The notes beneath the pieces are model-generated. The model did no database searches and was not told where the DNA came from. It was given only the letters and a program-made list of their open reading frames with translations. A program made the position numbers and the translations under genes. Positions 60,947-64,000 of a stretch of DNA of 64,000 nt are shown piece after piece. Each line of letters opens with the position of its first letter. Within the stretch, counting starts at the first letter, position 1. Source of the stretch: Eukaryota sp. TZLM1-RC (taxonomy: Eukaryota > Metamonada: BaSk clade); contig JAUPSS010000006.1 in assembly GCA_040285825.1 (NCBI GenBank), positions 868,001 to 932,000 on the forward strand, written 5' to 3'.

Positions 60947-61568
60947 GATTAAATGATATTTGCTTACACTATAATTTGAGATTATTACCATAAAAAGTAG
61001 GAAAACACCGATTACTATGTTTCCTACAATTATATCAACTATATTTTACTCATATCCATATCTTTTCCACCAAAGGTCCATTTTTGTCAAAGTAGTTGCC
61101 CTATGATCAACGGACAAATCTCCTCGCTAGTCTCTGATCAATGGTATAATGGTTCATGATGTTTTCCTGTTTTTTTTTCAATATCAAACGGGAAAAGAAT
61201 CAAAAATTGTTTTGTAGAAAAACGCCTTATGGAAGATTAAGTGTTTGTTGATGCATCAATAGCGCCATTGGCTGAATTTCACACAATAAACTAATCCATA
61301 AACAAGAGATAACGTTAGAAAGGATACCTGGGTTATATCAAACCGACACAATCAACTAAAACAGTTACAAACAAGAGAAAAGATTCACTCAATGTTAGAA
61401 AACCGACCTATTTCTGACATATACAGGTCAACTGATAATACAGCTTGCCCTAATAACATTCAAACCAACAACAACAACAAATAGTTGGACAACCTATGTT
61501 GGGATTCAAACACTGGTTTCAATGTTTCTTTTCAGGGAAGAAAATCCGAGTTGAATACAAATAGGTAT

Positions 61569-62019
61569 TTATGATTTCACATCCACATTGTTCCTTGTAC
61601 AATTTAAAGGATTTGGTGAAGAAGGCTGTGGCGAACATTGTCTATGTTAATGTTAGTGAATAAAATCTTAACCAAAAAAATTTGGTAATGAAAAAGCTAA
61701 TGCACTCTTTTAAGCCATAAAAAAAGAATAGAATTCCACTCTTTCTCCTTAAGATCTCCTTTAACAACATCATTGATCCCGTATGTGTTAGCACATTTGC
61801 CCGTGCCCTAGAATATAGCTCCACTCTCTCTGTATTGTCTCATTCCAACAACAACATTGTCCTGAAGGAACATGCTCCAAAATCCCATTCCACTCTTTCT
61901 CAATTTTATCTTTCCAAAAGCAACATTGGCAATTCAGCCGGATCCACGCTTGAACAAATATCATCTTATCGTCCTTTTCTAAGGATTTTTTGTTAATGAA
62001 CACCTTTTTAAATTATTCT
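61569..62019 (+). pseudogene. LRR gene remnant within duplication copy 2
   Basis: Nearly identical to 43455-43905, including its stops. Begins CSLYNLKDLVKKAVANIV and ends in the family's shared 3' flank. Confidence 0.7.
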
Positions 62020-62179
62020 ATTATGCAATCTTATTTTGCACCATTAAATTTTCCAAAAATTAATAAAACGAATCAGCTGATGTTCAATTATTCACAAGCA
62101 AATCAAAACTTCGGATTGGAGGGAAATTCATTCAGGGGTCTTTTTTTAGCTTATACATTTAATTCATTTAATATAAAAT

Positions 62180-63140
62180 ATGAAAATATAAAATACAGAA
62201 TTAAAACTTCACATCCTCAAAACCTGCTTCCTTTAAAACAAAACAATTAACTGCCAAAGATTCAAAGAATTTCCCAAAAGAAGAAAGTGAATCAGAAATC
62301 AGTTTCACCATTCTCTTGAAAATAGCAAATACAATCCTGTTGTGCCAGTAAAAACGATTGAAAATTCTTTCAGTTTTTCTCTTTACAACTACTACAACAA
62401 GAACCTCAAGGAAAGCCAAAGTAGCCTTACCTGGAGATCCAAGCAAAGCAAAAACAAAAGGACATTGATTATATTGGGCACGAGAATTTTCATTAATCGA
62501 GGAAATGGGTTTTGCATATTTAGCAATTTTCTATTTTTCGCCTGCAAGGAGAGGATTATTTACATCCGAGATAATGAGCTGTTCGTTAGAAAAAATACAG
62601 GGGTCAATAGACAAGCAACAAAAGCACCTTCAATAGCATTAATACCAAGTTGGACAGGTTTCAAATCGTCCCTTGCCTTAGAAGAAATTCATTAAAAACA
62701 AGAGAAGAAAGCAACCTGGTTAAAGACTCTCCAATAGCAATTGGTCTAACTCCATCAGGTTTGTTACTTGATTTCTGGTTTAACATAAGCACTTGTGTAT
62801 CACAAACAGAATTTTGAGTTTTAAAAATCAGGAAACTCCAAACAATAGCTTTTTGGTCAACCATGAAATTTTCCAAATGGGTTGTCATCCTTCGCTAAGA
62901 CGAATATAGTTTAACTTCTGTCAAAGGTTAGGCATTCAGTCCTTCTCAGTCTACACAAAGGGATATTTTTCAGTAGTTGAAAAACAGGATTGGGAAATGA
63001 CTTTTCTGGTCTTTGATACCTAACAAATCATGGTTTTTACCAAGAACTAACAATTTTTAATAACTGAACAACGAACCATAACTAAAGCTTTGACCTCCAC
63101 CAACACCATCAATTGAATGTAGTTAATATAACGAGGAAGA
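62180..63140 (-). pseudogene. Scrambled RT element relic, copy 2
   Basis: Minus strand. 62201-62490 is the C-terminal tail, partly open (KRKTERIFNRFYWHNRIVF, similar to KRRTGRNFNRLFWQNRIVF of RT element B). 62661-62888 is the RT finger region (NKPDGVRPIAIGESLTRLL). 63060-63130 is an IDGxxSxxxS-like stretch. The pieces are separated by deletions, as in copy 1. Confidence 0.72.
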
Positions 63141-63488
63141 GCTATCATTAACGAAAATAGAATTCTGATCTTCCATATCATATGAGCGAATCTACAACCA
63201 CTTTCCATTGAGAAGAATTCCCAGGTCATCTAAATAATTGAAATCTTCAGTTCCGAGGGTATGAAATTGATGTATTTACCCAGTGCCCGATTGGACTTCT
63301 TTTTTATCCCTTGGAAGGCTCAAGAACATTAAGTAAATGTCAAATGTCAGAATTTGAGACTCTGTTCCATGGAGACTCAGTTGTACAATCAACAACTGCC
63401 CAAAATTTTGGAATTTTAATGCATTTTGGTGACCACAAACAAGCCATAAACCATACTAAAAACGGCTCTAAAAAGGAATCTACTCGAT

Positions 63489-64000
63489 ATGATTTACACA
63501 TTTAATTTAATTCAATTTGGAGCACAGTCGGAAGCATCCAATTCAAATTCACTGAAAAAATATGAATGGATGAGGCTAACATATGGTGAATGGTCACGTC
63601 TCAATAGAAAACACAAACAAGTGTTACAATTTTGTGTTAGACAAAATAATGGTAATAGTGAAGACAGACAATGACCATTGAGGAATGGAATTCGTGGTTA
63701 CGTGATCATGATTCAAAAACTGTTGATTACCACAAATTCAGAGAGTTTATGTTAGCCAAGTGTAAACACTACAATGCAGTGAAACAATTTTATAGTTTAC
63801 CCTTATGGAGGATACATAATATCCAAAGTTATATCCATAGGCAAAAAAATGAAGAAAGAATTGTGAACAAGTTATTGACAACATTCGGTGGTAAAGACAA
63901 AATGGTATTGTGTATTGGGGACTTGGGTCGTAAACCAATCAGTAATCTCAAACATAGTCCCCCAACTCCTTCCAATAAATGGATAAGTTGTTTTCTTAGA
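63489..64000 (+). pseudogene. TnpB/Fanzor-like ORF fragment running off the right edge
   Basis: Two frames joined by a one-base shift near 63660. 63489-63674 includes KKYEWMRLTYGEWSRLNRKH. From 63671 an open frame continues to the window end (KFREFMLAKCKHYNAVKQFY, WRIHNIQSYIHRQKNEERIV, TTFGGKDKMVLCIGDLGRKP, then HSPPTPSNKW). The pattern of helix, basic YIHRQKxE segment, FG, a hydrophobic strand with GD, and PTP resembles the RuvC-like region of eukaryotic OrfB/TnpB-related proteins (Fanzor). The later DEFRTS-type zinc-ribbon and final catalytic Asp would lie beyond the edge, so the assignment is not proven. If right, this is an RNA-guided-nuclease relative carried by a transposon, here frameshifted. 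Confidence 0.5.

Larger units (their letters stand above)
60947..63440. repeat. Segmental duplication, copy 2
   Basis: Counterpart of 42835-45325, same orientation. Differences are scattered substitutions and short indels, for example in the T-run near 61170. The RT relic in this copy is slightly better preserved (its C-terminal frame 62201-62446 is open), so copy 1 has decayed more or copy 2 is closer to the source. Confidence 0.85.

Overview
The window is AT-rich eukaryotic DNA, most likely from a free-living unicellular eukaryote; an amoeboid protist is my guess, but the sequence does not fix the lineage. The evidence is long genes with little or no sign of introns, no operons, RCC1, PH, leucine-rich-repeat and TKL-type kinase proteins, AATAAA plus A-tract retroposed ends, and a dense mix of eukaryotic transposons (RT elements with a restriction-like endonuclease, chromodomain Ty3/gypsy-type elements, MULE and hAT). 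No tRNA, rRNA or CRISPR array was seen.

Layout. 1-12 kb is a transposon graveyard: pieces of a non-LTR family (RT plus restriction-like endonuclease), a hAT transposase relic, a chromovirus fragment, and one nearly complete RT element (4847-9115) split by a hAT-like insertion (7441-8834). The end of that element runs in frame into a trypsin-like serine protease of bacterial type (to 10007). A MULE with perfect 9-bp target duplications follows (10189-11946). 12-17.5 kb holds decayed genes and LRR fragments. 17.5-21 kb carries an intact 1166-codon gene on the minus strand with a SIR2-like (NADase-type) domain. 21-35 kb is again transposons: two chromovirus copies, one with an intact-ended hAT insertion, two near full-length RT elements (24750-27932 and 32198-34976), an LRR pseudogene with 84-bp repeats, and another hAT element. 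35-41.4 kb has two divergent RCC1-LRR paralogues. 45.9-54.8 kb is one 2966-codon gene with three RCC1 modules, two blocks of a 25-residue acidic repeat and a C-terminal PH domain; its 3' end is tandemly duplicated (1872 bp). 58.9-60.6 kb encodes a TKL-like kinase with a coiled coil and a glutamine-amidotransferase-like C-terminal domain. A ~2.5 kb direct segmental duplication (42.8-45.3 and 60.9-63.4 kb) brackets the last two genes. The right edge enters a TnpB/Fanzor-like ORF.

Intact host-like genes are therefore few: the SIR2-like gene, the two RCC1-LRR genes, the giant RCC1-PH gene, the kinase and probably the protease. Nothing shows that they form one pathway. RCC1 propellers, PH domain and kinase are typical signalling parts; the SIR2-like protein and protease could be stress or defence effectors, but that is inference. 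Insertions can be ordered: RT element C is older than its hAT insertion, and the chromovirus integrase at 22.8-24.3 kb is older than its hAT insertion.
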